This document shows positions 45,137 to 55,992 of a stretch of DNA of 64,000 bases, one piece after another. Each line of letters opens with the position of its first letter. The first letter of the stretch is position 1. Location: NCBI GenBank assembly GCA_965644315.1, contig CBFFRQ010000055.1, positions 237,650-301,649 of the forward strand, in the 5' to 3' direction. The translations under genes were made by a program, and so were the position numbers. Source of the stretch: Caecitellus pseudoparvulus (taxonomy: Eukaryota > Bigyra: Bicosoecida). A model generated the notes under the pieces. The model made no database searches. It saw only the letters and a program-made list of their open reading frames with translations, and was not told the origin of the DNA.

Positions 45137-46047
45137 ATGATGCTTGTTCGAGGCTCCCGGCGCATCGCGGCTGCGTGCGTGGCTGCTGCAGGGGCAGCAA
45201 GCCTGGCTCAACGCTCGCCAGCTGCAGCGTCTGGGCGAGAGACATGCCCCTGGTGCATTCCAAGCACTGCCGAGTTCATCAAGGGTGGAGCTCAGGGAGT
45301 TTCCGCCTTACGGCCGGGCACTGAGCCCTTCAGCCATGTAAGCTGGGCGCTGCGCCACTCTGCCCCCACTGCTGTTGCCAGCTCTGACGTGCAGCCCACC
45401 CTGTGGAGCACAGTTCAAGGAGTGGTTAGAGAGTGCCATACATGCAGGGGATCTGCCAGGCGATGGGGTGCCCATGGCACTGGCGACAAGCACGGCTGAG
45501 GGGCAGCCGTCTGTGCGCGTGCGTGTGCAGATTCCGCAGGGGTGCACCACGCCGCCATGCCACGGCGCCGCCTGTCTGCCTGAGCATTGCGCAGGTCGTG
45601 CTGCTGAAGGAGGTGGACGATGAAGGCTTCATTTTTTACACAAACAACCACTCCAGGAAGGGCAGGGAGCTCTTGAAGAACCCTCAGGTGGCCATGGTCA
45701 TGCACTGGCCTGGCGCTGGAAAGCAGGTGCGCATTGAAGGCGTGGCTGAGCCGTTGCCCGCGGAAGCTTCCGACGCCTACTTCGCGACACGGTCTCGAGG
45801 AAGCCAGCTTGCAGCGGCCTGCTCGGCGCAGTCTGCCCCACTGGACAGCCGCGGGGAGCTGCTGGCCAAGTGGGAAGCCTTGGCCTCCGCACGGGCGCCG
45901 CCAGCTCGCCCGGGCCACTGGGGTGGTTGGCGCGTGCTGCCGACTCGGGTGGAGTTCTGGCAGGACGGCGAGCACCGCCTGCACCACCGCCTGCTGTACA
46001 CGTCTGATGGCTCAGGGGGCTGGCTGTGCTCCCAGCTGCAGCCCTGA
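45137..46047 (+). CDS. Pyridoxamine 5'-phosphate oxidase
   Basis: Exons 45137-45337, 45414-45518 and 45595-46047 (introns 76 and 76 nt) give 252 residues. The FMN enzyme oxidises PNP and PMP to pyridoxal 5'-phosphate. After splicing, the family core reads TEPFSHFKEWLESAIHAG, VPMALATSTAEGQPSVRVV, LLKEVDDEGFIFYTNNHSRK and GRELLKNPQVAMVMHW. The substrate and FMN segments VRIEGVAEPLPAEASDAYFA and RSRGSQLAAACSAQS follow, then HWGGWRVLPTRVEFWQDGEH. The C-terminal RLHDR motif reads RLHHR, a substitution of a conserved acidic residue near the PLP site. The first 45 residues (MMLVRGSRRIAAACVAAAGA, then AASLAQRS) resemble an organellar targeting peptide, followed by CPWC. The stop is 62 bp from the convergent PH-domain gene. 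Confidence 0.88.
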
Positions 46048-46109
46048 GCGAGCGGGACAGGCGGAATGCACCCCAACCCGACCCCAGTCAAGCACTCTCC
46101 CGCCAGCTG

Positions 46110-49100
46110 TCACTCTGAGAACGAAACGCCCCGTCGGGGTGCAGAGGTGGAGCCACGCCCTGCCCCCTGGCGCATGGGTGTGTCCCGTTCCGGGCTGGCT
46201 TCCCTTGGTTCCGCATGGCCCGATTCGGCGGCGGCGGGCTCCTGTGCCCCACTGCCGACGCCCTGGGCCAATAGCGCGGCGATGTCCCCCTCATCCTCCA
46301 GGACCGCCTCCAGGGCATCGTCCACAGCACTGGCGAGCAGGGCCCCCGGCATGGACACCGACGGGCGCTGGCGCTGGGAGGGCGCTGTGCTGTGGCGCAG
46401 GTGGTTGGAGATGAGGTGCCGCATGCGCCACACACGGCGCGTGCCCAGGGCCGACGTGAGGATGCGCAGGGGGGAATGCGCCGGCACCCACGCGACAGTG
46501 GCGGAGCTGCCCGCGAACGCCGCCATGTGCACCTGGTGCAGCGTCTCGGGGTCGGGCAGGGTCGTGCCCGCCCGGAGGAGCTGGGAGTGCAGAGCCTGCA
46601 CTAGGCTCTTGATGCTGTGGTGGTCGGCAAAGCCCACCTTGTCCGGGGCGGCGGCCCGCCAGAGCAGGAGGATATACAGCAGCGCCAGCTGGGCGTCCCC
46701 TGACCGGGCGCACAGCTTCATGGGGATCTGCAGGCGGTGCTCCAGCCCCGCCACCCGGTGGAAGACGCCGTCCACCGCGAGCTGCAGCACCACCGCCGCG
46801 CCGAGGGCTGGGAAGGCGACGCTGATGCCCACTGCGTCGTCCAGGAATTTCCGCAGCACGTTGGTGTCGCGGCGGAGGGCCACCATGCTGGCGGTGGTGC
46901 AGGCCAGGCGTGGCTTGCTGGGGTCCAGGTCCGTGGTGCCCCGCACAAGTGCTTGCACCAAGCGGTGCAAGTAGGCCGTCACCAGGCACTCTGCGACGAT
47001 GCCAGCAGTGCGCGTGGCGAAGAAGCGATCCAGGGCCAGGGTGGTCGAGAGGACTGCCAGGCGTGAGGCCACGGCAGCGCACACCGCCGCCACGTCGCCG
47101 CCCGGGTGGTGGTGCCCTGCGCCGGGTCTCGCTGGCTCGGGCGCCGGTGGCGGCTGGTCCCACAGCGGCCCGAACAGGCGCACAGAGAAGAGGCCCGGCG
47201 GCGGCGGGGCGTCAAAGTGCAGGGCCAGGCGCTGGGGTGCGCCGCCGCCGCCGGCCGCCCCACCACCGCCACCGCTCGTCAGGGCTGCGAAGCTGCGGCG
47301 CAGGAAGCTCTGCCGGGGCTGGGCTGCTGCTGCAGTGGCGGCGGCGGGGGTGTATGCTGCAGCACTGCGGCGGGGAGGGGAGGGCAGGGGCCTGTGCACG
47401 CCCAGCACTGCCTGGGGCAGCTCCACAGCCAGGTCCTGCGCCAACACCTGCGCCGCCTGCTTGGCTCTCTGCAGGGCAGCTGACAGGCCCCGGCTAGGGT
47501 CTGCGAAGGGAAAGCAGGTGGACTCCCGCGGGTCCGCGTCAAAGTACCCCCGCATGCGCCCCAGCGTGGCCCAGCGGTAGTTGGCGACGTGGCGCTTGCG
47601 CAGCTGGGGCGCCAGGGCAGCGTCCAGTCGCCCCGCCACCCCCGACATGCACACTGCCTCATTCACAGCTTGCACGAGGGCCTGGGGACAGTCTCGAGGC
47701 GCGCTGGCCAGGCGCTGTGTGCGCTGCAGCACAGCCTCCGCCAGCTCCAGGCACAGCACCCGCGTGAGGTGGGCCGACCGCAGGCGCAGGGGCGTGAGAA
47801 CGTGGGTGGCCACCGTCTTCGGCAGGCTGCCCTTGGCGGCCTGCAGGCTGGGGCGGCAGCCCGCCGTGAGCAGGCGGTCCGCACAGGCCGCGCCGGCACT
47901 GCGCAGCTGCAGCAGGGGCCGCTGCATCACCGCCAACATGTGCATGAAGTCGCTCCACGCCGCCTCGGCCTCAGCTTCGGCTGCCTGGGACGTCTCTGCA
48001 TCCACGGGCGCCGGCTGTTCCTGGGCACCCACCTGCAGCACGGTGGGCTGCTGCCCCGGCTGGTCAGCCTCCTGCATGGCCCGCTCCATGCCCTCCCGCA
48101 CAGCGGCGTCCTTCTGCGCAGCACGGACCAGGGCGGCGGCGATGTCCGGGGGGGAGGCGGGCGCCGCTGCACCCGTCTCCTGCGCCAGCATGAGGTACGA
48201 GTCTTGCACAGGGAGGGTGGAGGCGGGGGGCAGGGGCACGTTGGGCGCCAGGCGCTGTGCCAGCTGCCCCATGTGTCGCATGGACATGGTCACGTGGCTC
48301 TCCAGGGCCGCCACGAAGCACGCCAGGCGGCGCTGCTGCCCCGCGTCCAGGCGCTGCGCCGTGCCCAGGCCGGCCAGGAAGCCAGGTGCAGCGTCCGGCG
48401 CATCGCTTGCGCCCTCTACACCCTCAGTGTCTCCTTGCTCAGGCGACTGGGCTGGGCCGGTGGTGTGGGTGGACAGACGCACGAGCAGACCTGCCCCAGA
48501 CACGGCACGAGAGCGCTCCTTGAGGCACACCCCCAGCTGTGCCAGGTACGACGCTGCCGCCAGGTGAGGGGGCGGCTCGCCATCGCCGGCGTCAGGCGCC
48601 AGGGGAGCCTCCAGGGCAGACAGCAGTGCCTCGTCGAAAGCGAGCAGGGCCAGGCCGACGAGGGTCATGTGCCCCGCCGCGCCCAGGTGCGTGAGGAGGT
48701 AGTCCTGGAAGGCGTTGAAGCGGCAGATGCCGGCGAGGGTGGTGAGGAAGGCGGCATCCCCCGAGGCGGGGGCGAGGCCCACCCCCCCTCCGCCTGGGCG
48801 GTCCATGCTGGCCAGCCCGCCTCGGCCCAGCACTCGCTGCACGGCGTCCCGCACAGTGCCCTGGCTGGAGAGAGCTGCCGGGGGCGGCGCCGCCATGAAG
48901 CTGGCAGCAGCCGACCGCCCGCGCCCCTCCCTCCCCCGGCGCCCGCCAGACGCCATGGCAGCTGCTCGGGCTGCAATGGCGTCGAAGTCAGGCTGGGCAG
49001 GCGCCGGCGGGGGGGTGCTGGCGCTGCCTGCGTCGGTGCCGCCCCCCTCAGCGGCTACAGGAGCCGCCGCTGCCTGCTCCTTGGCTGGAGCTGGGAGCCC

Positions 49101-50213
49101 CAACTCTGCCGCCAGCACCTCCTCAGCGGGGGTGGCGGGCTGAGCCAGGAGGGCGCTGGCCCAGCGCGCGAGGAGGGCTTGGCGCGCTGGGCCATCTGCC
49201 GCCTGCAGCAGGGTCTGCAGCAGGGGCAGGCGCGTCCACGCCTGCACATCGGAAGCCAGGACAGGGTGCAGGGGGGACAGGTCGCCCCGCCCTGCCAGGG
49301 GAGTCTGCAGCATGGCCTTGCCTATGGCGCTGGCCAGGACGGCGGGGGAGGCCCGGCCTAGGAGGGAGGGCGCCACGGGGGATTTTTGCACCTTGCCCGT
49401 GTCCTTGCGCCCTGAGGGGGGGGGTCGGGGCGCCTGCGTGGCCCCCCCAGCAGCCCCCCCCTGGGGACACACATGCTCAGCCACAGCTCGCAGCACGGCA
49501 GCTGCGTTGGCTCCGCTGGTGCAGCGCGCATACAGCACGAGGGGCACACGCACGCCCAGGAGACTGCTCGCCTGCCACCGCTTCAGCGCGCCGGCGGGGC
49601 TTTCCAGTGGCCTGGCTTCAGGGGTGCTGCCGCTGCCGCTGCCGCTGGCTGCGTCCAGAGCGCTGTGGCTGGCGAACCGGCTGCGCGCCTCAGACGGCGA
49701 AGGGGCGGGGGACACGGAACCCGCCGCGGCAGAGGAGGCCCGGGCCCGCGTGCGTGGGCGAGGGGCGGCCGGTGTGGGTGATGCTGCGGAGAGGGCACTG
49801 GCGGCGGCGGGGGGAGGGGGCAGGCTAGGCGCAACGGATTCCCACCACCCGCTGCGGCCGCAGCCCTCGTCAATGGCAGCTATCCAGCGTGTCGCCAGCC
49901 CTGCGCTGTTGGCGCTGCAGAGCAGGTCTCGCTCCGGTGCCACGAGGCACCAGGCGTGCTGCGGGATGCCGCTACCGTGCAGGTCGCTGGTGCCAGCTTG
50001 CAGCGGCGCCTGCCGACACCCAGGCAGCAGCTGCACGGCACCCTTCCGCCGCCGACTGGCACAGGCGTCGGCGAAACTGCCGTAGTACTGCAGGCTGCCG
50101 TGGCGCAGGATGAAGTAGCGCCGCTTCCACGTCTTGCGGCGGGCACCTCGCTTGCCGAGCCAGCCGGCAGCGAGGATGCTGCCGTCCGCAGACAGCTCGG
50201 GGGGGACCTGCAT
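46110..50213 (-). CDS. PH-domain protein with a possible C-terminal MUN-like region
   Basis: An ORF of 1,367 residues, apparently without introns. Residues about 10-120 are a PH domain: AAGWLGKRGARRKTWKRRYF, ILRHGSLQYYGSFADA, and the C-terminal helix LATRWIAAIDEGC with its conserved Trp. PH domains bind phosphoinositides or proteins at membranes. The middle (about 120-420) is Ala/Pro/Gly-rich linker broken by short helical pieces. From about residue 490 the chain is predominantly helical. Segments such as DRFFATRTAGIVAECLVTAY followed by LRRDTNVLRKFLDDAVG have the pattern of the MUN/MHD2 helical bundle of Munc13, CAPS and plant PATROL1. PH followed by MUN is the CAPS order, so a vesicle-priming or tethering role is possible but weakly supported. 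The RhoGAP family was considered and not convincing. The tail is Ser/Pro-rich. ATG at 50213; a GTG nine bases earlier is unlikely to be used. Confidence 0.6.
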   Translation of the reverse strand: MQVPPELSADGSILAAGWLGKRGARRKTWKRRYFILRHGSLQYYGSFADACASRRRKGAVQLLPGCRQAPLQAGTSDLHGSGIPQHAWCLVAPERDLLCSANSAGLATRWIAAIDEGCGRSGWWESVAPSLPPPPAAASALSAASPTPAAPRPRTRARASSAAAGSVSPAPSPSEARSRFASHSALDAASGSGSGSTPEARPLESPAGALKRWQASSLLGVRVPLVLYARCTSGANAAAVLRAVAEHVCPQGGAAGGATQAPRPPPSGRKDTGKVQKSPVAPSLLGRASPAVLASAIGKAMLQTPLAGRGDLSPLHPVLASDVQAWTRLPLLQTLLQAADGPARQALLARWASALLAQPATPAEEVLAAELGLPAPAKEQAAAAPVAAEGGGTDAGSASTPPPAPAQPDFDAIAARAAAMASGGRRGREGRGRSAAASFMAAPPPAALSSQGTVRDAVQRVLGRGGLASMDRPGGGGVGLAPASGDAAFLTTLAGICRFNAFQDYLLTHLGAAGHMTLVGLALLAFDEALLSALEAPLAPDAGDGEPPPHLAAASYLAQLGVCLKERSRAVSGAGLLVRLSTHTTGPAQSPEQGDTEGVEGASDAPDAAPGFLAGLGTAQRLDAGQQRRLACFVAALESHVTMSMRHMGQLAQRLAPNVPLPPASTLPVQDSYLMLAQETGAAAPASPPDIAAALVRAAQKDAAVREGMERAMQEADQPGQQPTVLQVGAQEQPAPVDAETSQAAEAEAEAAWSDFMHMLAVMQRPLLQLRSAGAACADRLLTAGCRPSLQAAKGSLPKTVATHVLTPLRLRSAHLTRVLCLELAEAVLQRTQRLASAPRDCPQALVQAVNEAVCMSGVAGRLDAALAPQLRKRHVANYRWATLGRMRGYFDADPRESTCFPFADPSRGLSAALQRAKQAAQVLAQDLAVELPQAVLGVHRPLPSPPRRSAAAYTPAAATAAAAQPRQSFLRRSFAALTSGGGGGAAGGGGAPQRLALHFDAPPPPGLFSVRLFGPLWDQPPPAPEPARPGAGHHHPGGDVAAVCAAVASRLAVLSTTLALDRFFATRTAGIVAECLVTAYLHRLVQALVRGTTDLDPSKPRLACTTASMVALRRDTNVLRKFLDDAVGISVAFPALGAAVVLQLAVDGVFHRVAGLEHRLQIPMKLCARSGDAQLALLYILLLWRAAAPDKVGFADHHSIKSLVQALHSQLLRAGTTLPDPETLHQVHMAAFAGSSATVAWVPAHSPLRILTSALGTRRVWRMRHLISNHLRHSTAPSQRQRPSVSMPGALLASAVDDALEAVLEDEGDIAALLAQGVGSGAQEPAAAESGHAEPREASPERDTPMRQGAGRGSTSAPRRGVSFSE

Positions 50214-50564
50214 GGCGCCCACAGCACAGGGCAGCAGTCAATGCACAGGGCGTTGGCAGCACCTTAGCACGTGTCTGGTCCAGGGACTGTGCCAGGGCAT
50301 GGGCCGGCTGGGTCAAGTGCGGAATTTGCAAGGCGAGCCAGCACCTTCCTTGGCAGCCAAGCAGGTGCATGCATCCAGGGAAGGAGGCCACCAGGGCGGT
50401 TGTGTTCTACAAACGGGATGGTGTGTTATTTATTACGTGCCCTGCAGTGTGTTTCGAGCCCCGGGCTGCGGCGAGCTAGGGTGCATGGCCAGGCACGCTG
50501 GCTTGCAGTTTCCCTCCTGACAGGCCAGTGCCACGGGCTGCGCAGCAGATCTGCCCATGCATTA
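50214..50564. other. Intergenic region between PH-domain gene and RING ligase gene
   Basis: 351 bp that should hold the PH-domain gene promoter and the RING gene 3' UTR, both on the minus strand. A short A/T-rich stretch lies at about 50420-50450. No conserved element is recognised. Confidence 0.35.
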
Positions 50565-52968
50565 TCACTGCTCCTTGTCAGCTTGGGCCCGCTCCAAGCG
50601 GCGCTGGGCTGCTAAAGCCATGAGTCGCCGTCGTTCCTGCGGCGAGGGGGGTGTCCAGCCCCCCTCCTGCGTGTGGCTCGCCGCGCCCGCCGCCGCTGCA
50701 GCAGCTGCGGTGGAGGTGGTGGGCTGGCGGTGCACATGGGGATCCACTGGCTGCACTGGGTGTGCAGCCTCTGACAGGCCCTGCGCAGGCGAGGGGTGGT
50801 CTGCCCCCCCCCCTTCGCTGCCTGGGTGCAGGCGCTGTCGAAGACCAGGCCACGATGTGGCGCCTACCGTGGCTGCCTCTGGCGCACAGCCGCCACTGCC
50901 AGCTGCAGGCGGCGCCGAGTGTGAGCCCTGCCCTGCGTCTGAAGCCCGTTTCCCCGCACTGCGGGCCCGGTGCCGCCTGTGTTCCGCCTTGAAGTACAGG
51001 CGACGTGCCTGCACTTGCATGGCAGCCACCTGGGCTCGGTACACGTCCCACAGCGGGGCGCCAGAGGCAGCCACGGCCCGCACTGCCTCTGCCGCTTCAG
51101 CACGGATGCTCTCTTCGTCCGAGCTGGCGTCGTCATCGGCTGACACGGCCACTGGGGCTGGATCAGGCGCACGTGGGGTGTGCGATTCGGGATCACGCTG
51201 GAGAGGCGTGTTGTGCAGCTCACCTGGCGACTCGCGGGGTGTGGGTGTGGCTTGTGGCGTGGGGGGTGCCGCGGGGATGCCCCCGTCCAGCCCCAGCGTC
51301 ACCACCGCGTCCACGCTGCCCCCCGTGGCGTGCAGTGCGCCCAGCACAGCCGCTGGGCTGAGATGCGGCAGCACCTCCAGCACAGCACGCACGCCGGGGT
51401 GGGCGGTGGGGTCCTCGTCGAAGCGTGGCGCATGCACGCGTGGGGCAGGGGCGCCCAGGTTGAAGTTCAACATGCCGCCCCCTGGCCCGCCGCCACCCCC
51501 CCCATACTGGATGTGCAGGGGCCCCCACTGGAAGTGCCTGAGGCCAGGGGCACCCTGGGGCGCCTGCTGAGGTGGCTGTGCGGCGTGGGGGTCGGGGTCC
51601 GCGCCCTGTGCCCCCCCTGCAGGGGGTCCCGAGGGGGGCTGTGGCACGGCCGGCGCCCGGCACACAGGGCATGTGCCGTGTGAATCTGGCATGAGGAGCC
51701 ACCGAGTGACACACGCCGTGTGCATGGTGTGGCGGCACTGCAGCGTGGAGGAGGGGCGGGCGCCGGGCCCCACCTGTGGCTCCATGCAAATGGCGCAATC
51801 CCCCGCCGCCTCCGCCTCAGCGTGGGTGGCGGGGGTGAGGTGCGCCTCCACTTGGCTGCGGATGTGGCGGTAGGCGCGGAAGCGGCGCCACTTGTCCATC
51901 ATGCGGGAGGCGACGGACTTGATGTTCATGAGCAGGACCAGGGTGACGAGGGAGAAGCTGAGGCCAGACAGCCACTGGATGTGCACGTAGTGCGCCAGCG
52001 TCACGGCCATCTGCAGGAAGTCCAGGAGGAAGGTGCCCTGCGTGCGCCAGTACAGGTAGGGCGGCGAGGTGGGCCCTGCCCGCAGGTCCAGCGTGGTCAG
52101 GGCGTACTCCATGGCCACCTTCACCGTGCCCAGCAGCAAGTTCACCAGGTCTGTGCTGAGTACCAGGGCCACGTGGATGCCGTCTTCGAACAAGGAGCCC
52201 AGGGACAGGGAGCCGTACAGGAGGAGGGCGGTGGTGCCCAGCACCAGGGCGTTCAGGGCCACCAGGCGCACGTGCAGGTGCAGCGGTGTGGCCTCCATCC
52301 GCATGTGTGCGTCGCAGCGCAGCTGGGAGAGCGCTGCCAAGCTGGACATGAAGAGCAGCACTGTGAACCACAGCACGAGGAGGGAAAGGGGCAAGTACCC
52401 GTCAACATCAAGCGTGCTCAAGAACAGCGTCAGGGTGAACTTGAACAGCATGAACGTCACGGCACGGCGGTGCAGGAGCTGCGTGGAAGGGCCGCGTTTC
52501 CACATGAAACGCTGACGCACCGCACACGGGCCAGGCGACGCACCGAGCGTTCTTGAGGGCGCAGCTGGCCTCCACACAGCAGCGCAATGACATGCACCAG
52601 TGTGTACAGCAGTATGGCAAAGGCATGCCAGCACACCTGCAGGAGGGGGCAGCAGCGACGTGCGCTGGTGTGTCGTCAGCGCTCAGCTGCTGCGCAGCTG
52701 CTGGGCGGTGGAAACGCACTGCAAAGTACACCGTGGAGCTCAAGATTTCCACCAGCACGTCACCCGGGCCGACATCGCCTGCAGGCACGTCCCCCGTGGC
52801 CTCGCTCTGTATGTCTGCCTGCACGTCAGCTGAGGCCATGCCCACCACCATGCCAGCTGCTGCCATGGACACTGCCGAGTACGCCGTCCATCCACACAGC
52901 ACACGGCGTCGCTGCGGGGGCGCTGCGTCTGCTGGCGCCCCCTCCTGTCTAGCATCGTTCTCTGCCAT
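50565..52968 (-). CDS. gp78/AMFR-like ER membrane RING E3 ubiquitin ligase
   Basis: Exons 52720-52968, 52544-52636 and 50565-52511 give 762 residues. The introns are 83 nt and 32 nt; the second is extremely short, but the frame requires it. The spliced membrane region reads VCWHAFAILLYTLVHVIALL, GGQLRPQERSRFMW and TFMLFKFTLTLFLSTLDVDG, matching the GxLRxxE...KxxFxxGVL pattern of gp78/AMFR and HRD1. Six or seven TM helices follow, to about residue 320. The RING-H2 domain is complete: CAICMEPQ, LQCRHTMHTACVTRWLL, and CPVCRAP after GTC. A CUE-like ubiquitin-binding domain lies at about residues 490-530 (HPGVRAVLEVLPHLSPAAVL, then GGSVDAVV). gp78 acts in ER-associated degradation with the p97 machinery. 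The C-terminus ends in an Arg/Ala-rich helix (RRLMALAAQRRLERAQADKE). The start lies 240 bp from the divergent PAT1 start. Confidence 0.8.
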
Positions 52969-53208
52969 GGTGCCCAAGGCTGGCGCGGTGCCAGGGCGCC
53001 TGCTGCCTCGCCTCTCGTCGGCGTCGCTCCGGTGCGCAGGGGTGTGAGAGTTTTGAGCGCAGGCCAGCAAAGCAGCGCTGCCACAATCCAACCTCCGCTG
53101 CACCTGCAAAACTGAAGGGTTACCCGAACGCCTTGGTACACGCCGTGCTTTTTACCACCACAACTACAAGCAGCAGCAGTAGCAGTTGCAACACGTCCTG
53201 CGCCGAGC

Positions 53209-55904
53209 ATGGAAGGGGGCGAGGATGGTGAGCAGCGAAGTGGGCGCCGAAACGCCGGTGCGGCGTGGCGAGGCGCACCACCGCACACCTTGCCCGCCCT
53301 GCGCAGACTGGGCCATTGGCGCCCGTGACTTCGAAGCCATGCAGGCGAGCTTCCTGCAGGAGATGTCAGCGCAGGGCCCAGAGTCCTGGGACATGATGTT
53401 TGACCCCCAAGTCAGCTCGGTGCTGGACTGGGTCGTTGGAGATGGTGCGTGGCTTGTCTGCTGCAGCGGCGCCGGCACTCGCCCAAAGGGGCTGCTTCCC
53501 CAGCATCACACCCTAGGCGGCTCCTGCTGTGCTGCGCGAGCATGCTCCACTCCTGCCGTGCCTCGCAGAGGAAGCTGGGGAGGGTGCAGGCGGGGAGGCG
53601 AGTGCAATTTCCGCACCACCGCAAGCAGGCGTCAGTGACAGCGCTGGGCACCTGGGCCTGGGCGGCATGGGCAGCCTGGGTGGCGCCAGTGGAGGCCTTG
53701 CTGACGCGACGTCCCTGGCCGCGGCCCAGCCCTCCGACGGCGGCTTCGACATGGGCCTGTCCCTGGCTGGTGGCATGTCAGCAGCAGACTTGGAGGCTCA
53801 CCTTGCCGCGACGCTGGCAGGGGAGCCGGCCCAGGCCACCGCGTCCGCCCCAGCGCCGCCATCCGCCTCCCAGGCCCCACCCGCCGGCGGCGCATGGGCG
53901 GCAGGCCCCCCCTCCGTTCCCAGCGCCCCCGGAGGCGACTTCGCACAGCAGCAGGCGGCGGCAGCTTCCGCGGCAGCTGCCTACGCACAGCAGGCAGCGT
54001 CAGCCGCCACCAGCCTGGCTGCCCGCATCAAGCAGGCTAACGCGCAGATGAGTATGCTGCAGGCGCAGCTCACGACCCTGCAGCAAGAGGGCACCGCCAA
54101 GCAGGCCGAACTGGGGCGACTATCGGCGGCGGGGGAGGATGCCGAGCCCGCTGTGCTGGGGGATGCGCCTGCAGGCGCCTCTCGCGAGGAGCTGGTGGCG
54201 CAGCTGACTGCGGAGGTGCAAGCACTGGGGCAGAAGTACGCAGCCGGCGTGGCGGAGTGGCAGCGGGGGGGCCACGAGCTGGCTGGCTTGAACGCGTCTT
54301 ACGCCCAGGCCGCTGCCGTGGCGCGAGGGGGGGGCTTCACCGTGCCGTCCTTGCACACGCCGCCCACGGCCGTGGGCGCGCTGTCTAACGTGACGGCGTA
54401 CGGCCATGCCCCCTGGCCCGTCGCACGCCCCCGCAAGACGTCAGGCAAGTACATGGGCGAGCCCGAGCTGACCTTCATCGCCAAGGCCATGAGCAGTGTC
54501 CTGCGCCGGACAGGGGAGGACGCCTCCCGGGCGCAGTGGTACGCACACGCCCTGCGCACGCGCCGTGTGCAGGCGGCTGCCGTGGCGGCGGGGGACACGC
54601 CCCCCACTGCCGCCACCCTGTTCCCCCCCGGCGCCATCCCCTCCGCCGCCGCTGCCCAGGCAGCCATGCTGGCTGGCACGGGGCGCATCAGCAACGCCGT
54701 GCGCAGTCGTGCGTGGGAGTCCAGCCACCACGTCTTGGGGCGGGCGGACAAGGCCGCCCTGAACCGCCCTCGCCGCATCTTGAACCTGGGCGACTCGGCC
54801 GACGTGTCCAAGTCTCGCCACCACCTGCTCACACTGCTGCAGCAGCGCAAGGCAGAGGATGCTGCGGCGGCAGAGGCTGCCGCGGCGGCGGCAGAGGCTG
54901 CCCAGGTGGGGGAGGACGCCCCCCCTTCACCCCCCAAGCGCAAGGGGCGGGGTAAGGGCCGCGGCAAGGCGCGTGGCGCCACCTCCCCCGCTAAGGCCGA
55001 GCCCCTGGACGGCGTCGCGGCAGCGGCCCTGCTGGCAGAGGCGCTGGCGCTGGAGGGGCGACCGGGTGCCAACCCGCTGGGGGCGGTGAAGGTTGAGGGC
55101 GAGACGCTGTGGACGACGCGATCTCTCATCGACACCCTGGCCACCGCCCGCCTGGCGTACGAGGACACCGCCCTCACCTTCCAGGCCGTGCAGAGCTCCG
55201 GCCCCAAGGCCACGGAGCTGGCGGTGCAGGCCACCCGTCTCGCCGCCAGCTCCGGCCTCCTGGACCTGGGCCATGCCCTGGGGGTGACGGTGACTCGGCC
55301 GACGCCAGAGGCAGGCACGTCGCATTGGGCGTGGCCTGACGACGCCTCCACGGCGCCGCAGGCTGAGGAGGAGGGCGCGCTGGTCCTCACCTCCATCGTG
55401 AAGCTGACGAAGGGCAAGAAGCAGGTGCTGGCAGCGGCAGGCATGATGCCACCCGCCGCGCTGAAGGTGCTGGTGACAGTGGCCATGGGCGACCTGCCCC
55501 ACTTCATCGCCAGTGTGGACGCGTCTGCCGAGGCGGTGGGCGTGGAGGAGGCCATGGCAGCTCTGCTGACGCGGTGTGTGGGGCACTTGGCGCCCGCCAT
55601 GCCCCCTGGCGCCACGCCGGCCCAGACCGCCGCCGCCACCCTGGAGCTGCTGTGCCACTGGATGGAGGCGCTGAGCCAGGGCAACGAGCCGGCAGTGGTG
55701 TACGCCTTGCTGCAGGTGCAGGGCGCCAAGTCTGTCATCACGTGCCTGCTGGAGCGGGGGGAGGAGGTGTACGCGGGGATGGAGCGGGTGCCGCCTGCGG
55801 CAGGGGACGAGGGGGCGGAGGCCTGGGCGGCGGCTGCCACCAGGTGGTGCGACATCACCGACGAGCTGGGGCAGGTGGTGGAGGAGTACAGCCAAGCCAT
55901 GTGA
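53209..55904 (+). CDS. PAT1-like mRNA decapping / P-body protein
   Basis: Exons 53209-53227, 53307-53444 and 53569-55904 give 830 residues. Exon 1 is only 19 nt and is followed by a GTGAGC intron; the alternative is an ATG at 53225 without the first intron, and both keep the frame. The N-terminus then reads MEGGEDDWAIGARDFEAMQA, compatible with the short Asp/Phe motif of PAT1 that recruits DDX6. A long Ala/Gln/Pro-rich region follows. The conserved core begins with KYMGEPELTFIAKAMSSVLR and continues through SSHHVLGRADKAALNRPRRI, where PAT1 proteins have a (L)GRxxxSSxRAPRxxI motif. The C-terminal half is an alpha-helical repeat fold (ALKVLVTVAMGDLPHFIA). PAT1 bridges deadenylated mRNA, Lsm1-7 and Dcp2. 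Ala-rich helical inserts (EDAAAAEAAAAAAEAAQ) and a Lys-rich patch (KRKGRGKGRGKARG) are additions. Confidence 0.7.
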
Positions 55905-55992
55905 GGGCGCCGGGTCGCAGACCAGCGTGTCGCTCAATTCAGCTCCCCCACTCCGCAATTTGAGGCTGCCAGCTTGGGCGCAGCGTTGCAGG

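Noticed and set aside
44741-45211. 156-codon minus-strand ORF in the receptor/PNPO spacer
   Set aside because: It has no recognisable domain, overlaps both promoters and the PNPO start, and its composition is Ser/Cys/Arg-rich non-coding texture.
47581-49361. Two plus-strand ORFs (328 and 590 codons) opposite the PH-domain gene
   Set aside because: They are Arg/Gln/His-rich antisense frames in a GC-rich coding region; the minus frame carries a PH domain.
46110-50213. RhoGAP domain in the PH protein
   Set aside because: I looked for the arginine-finger GIFRxSG and KxxxRxLPxPL motifs and could not find them; only the PH domain is firm.
54299-55900. 533-codon minus-strand ORF opposite PAT1
   Set aside because: The plus strand carries PAT1 motifs and matches its exon joins; the minus frame is a Ser/Arg/Ala shadow.
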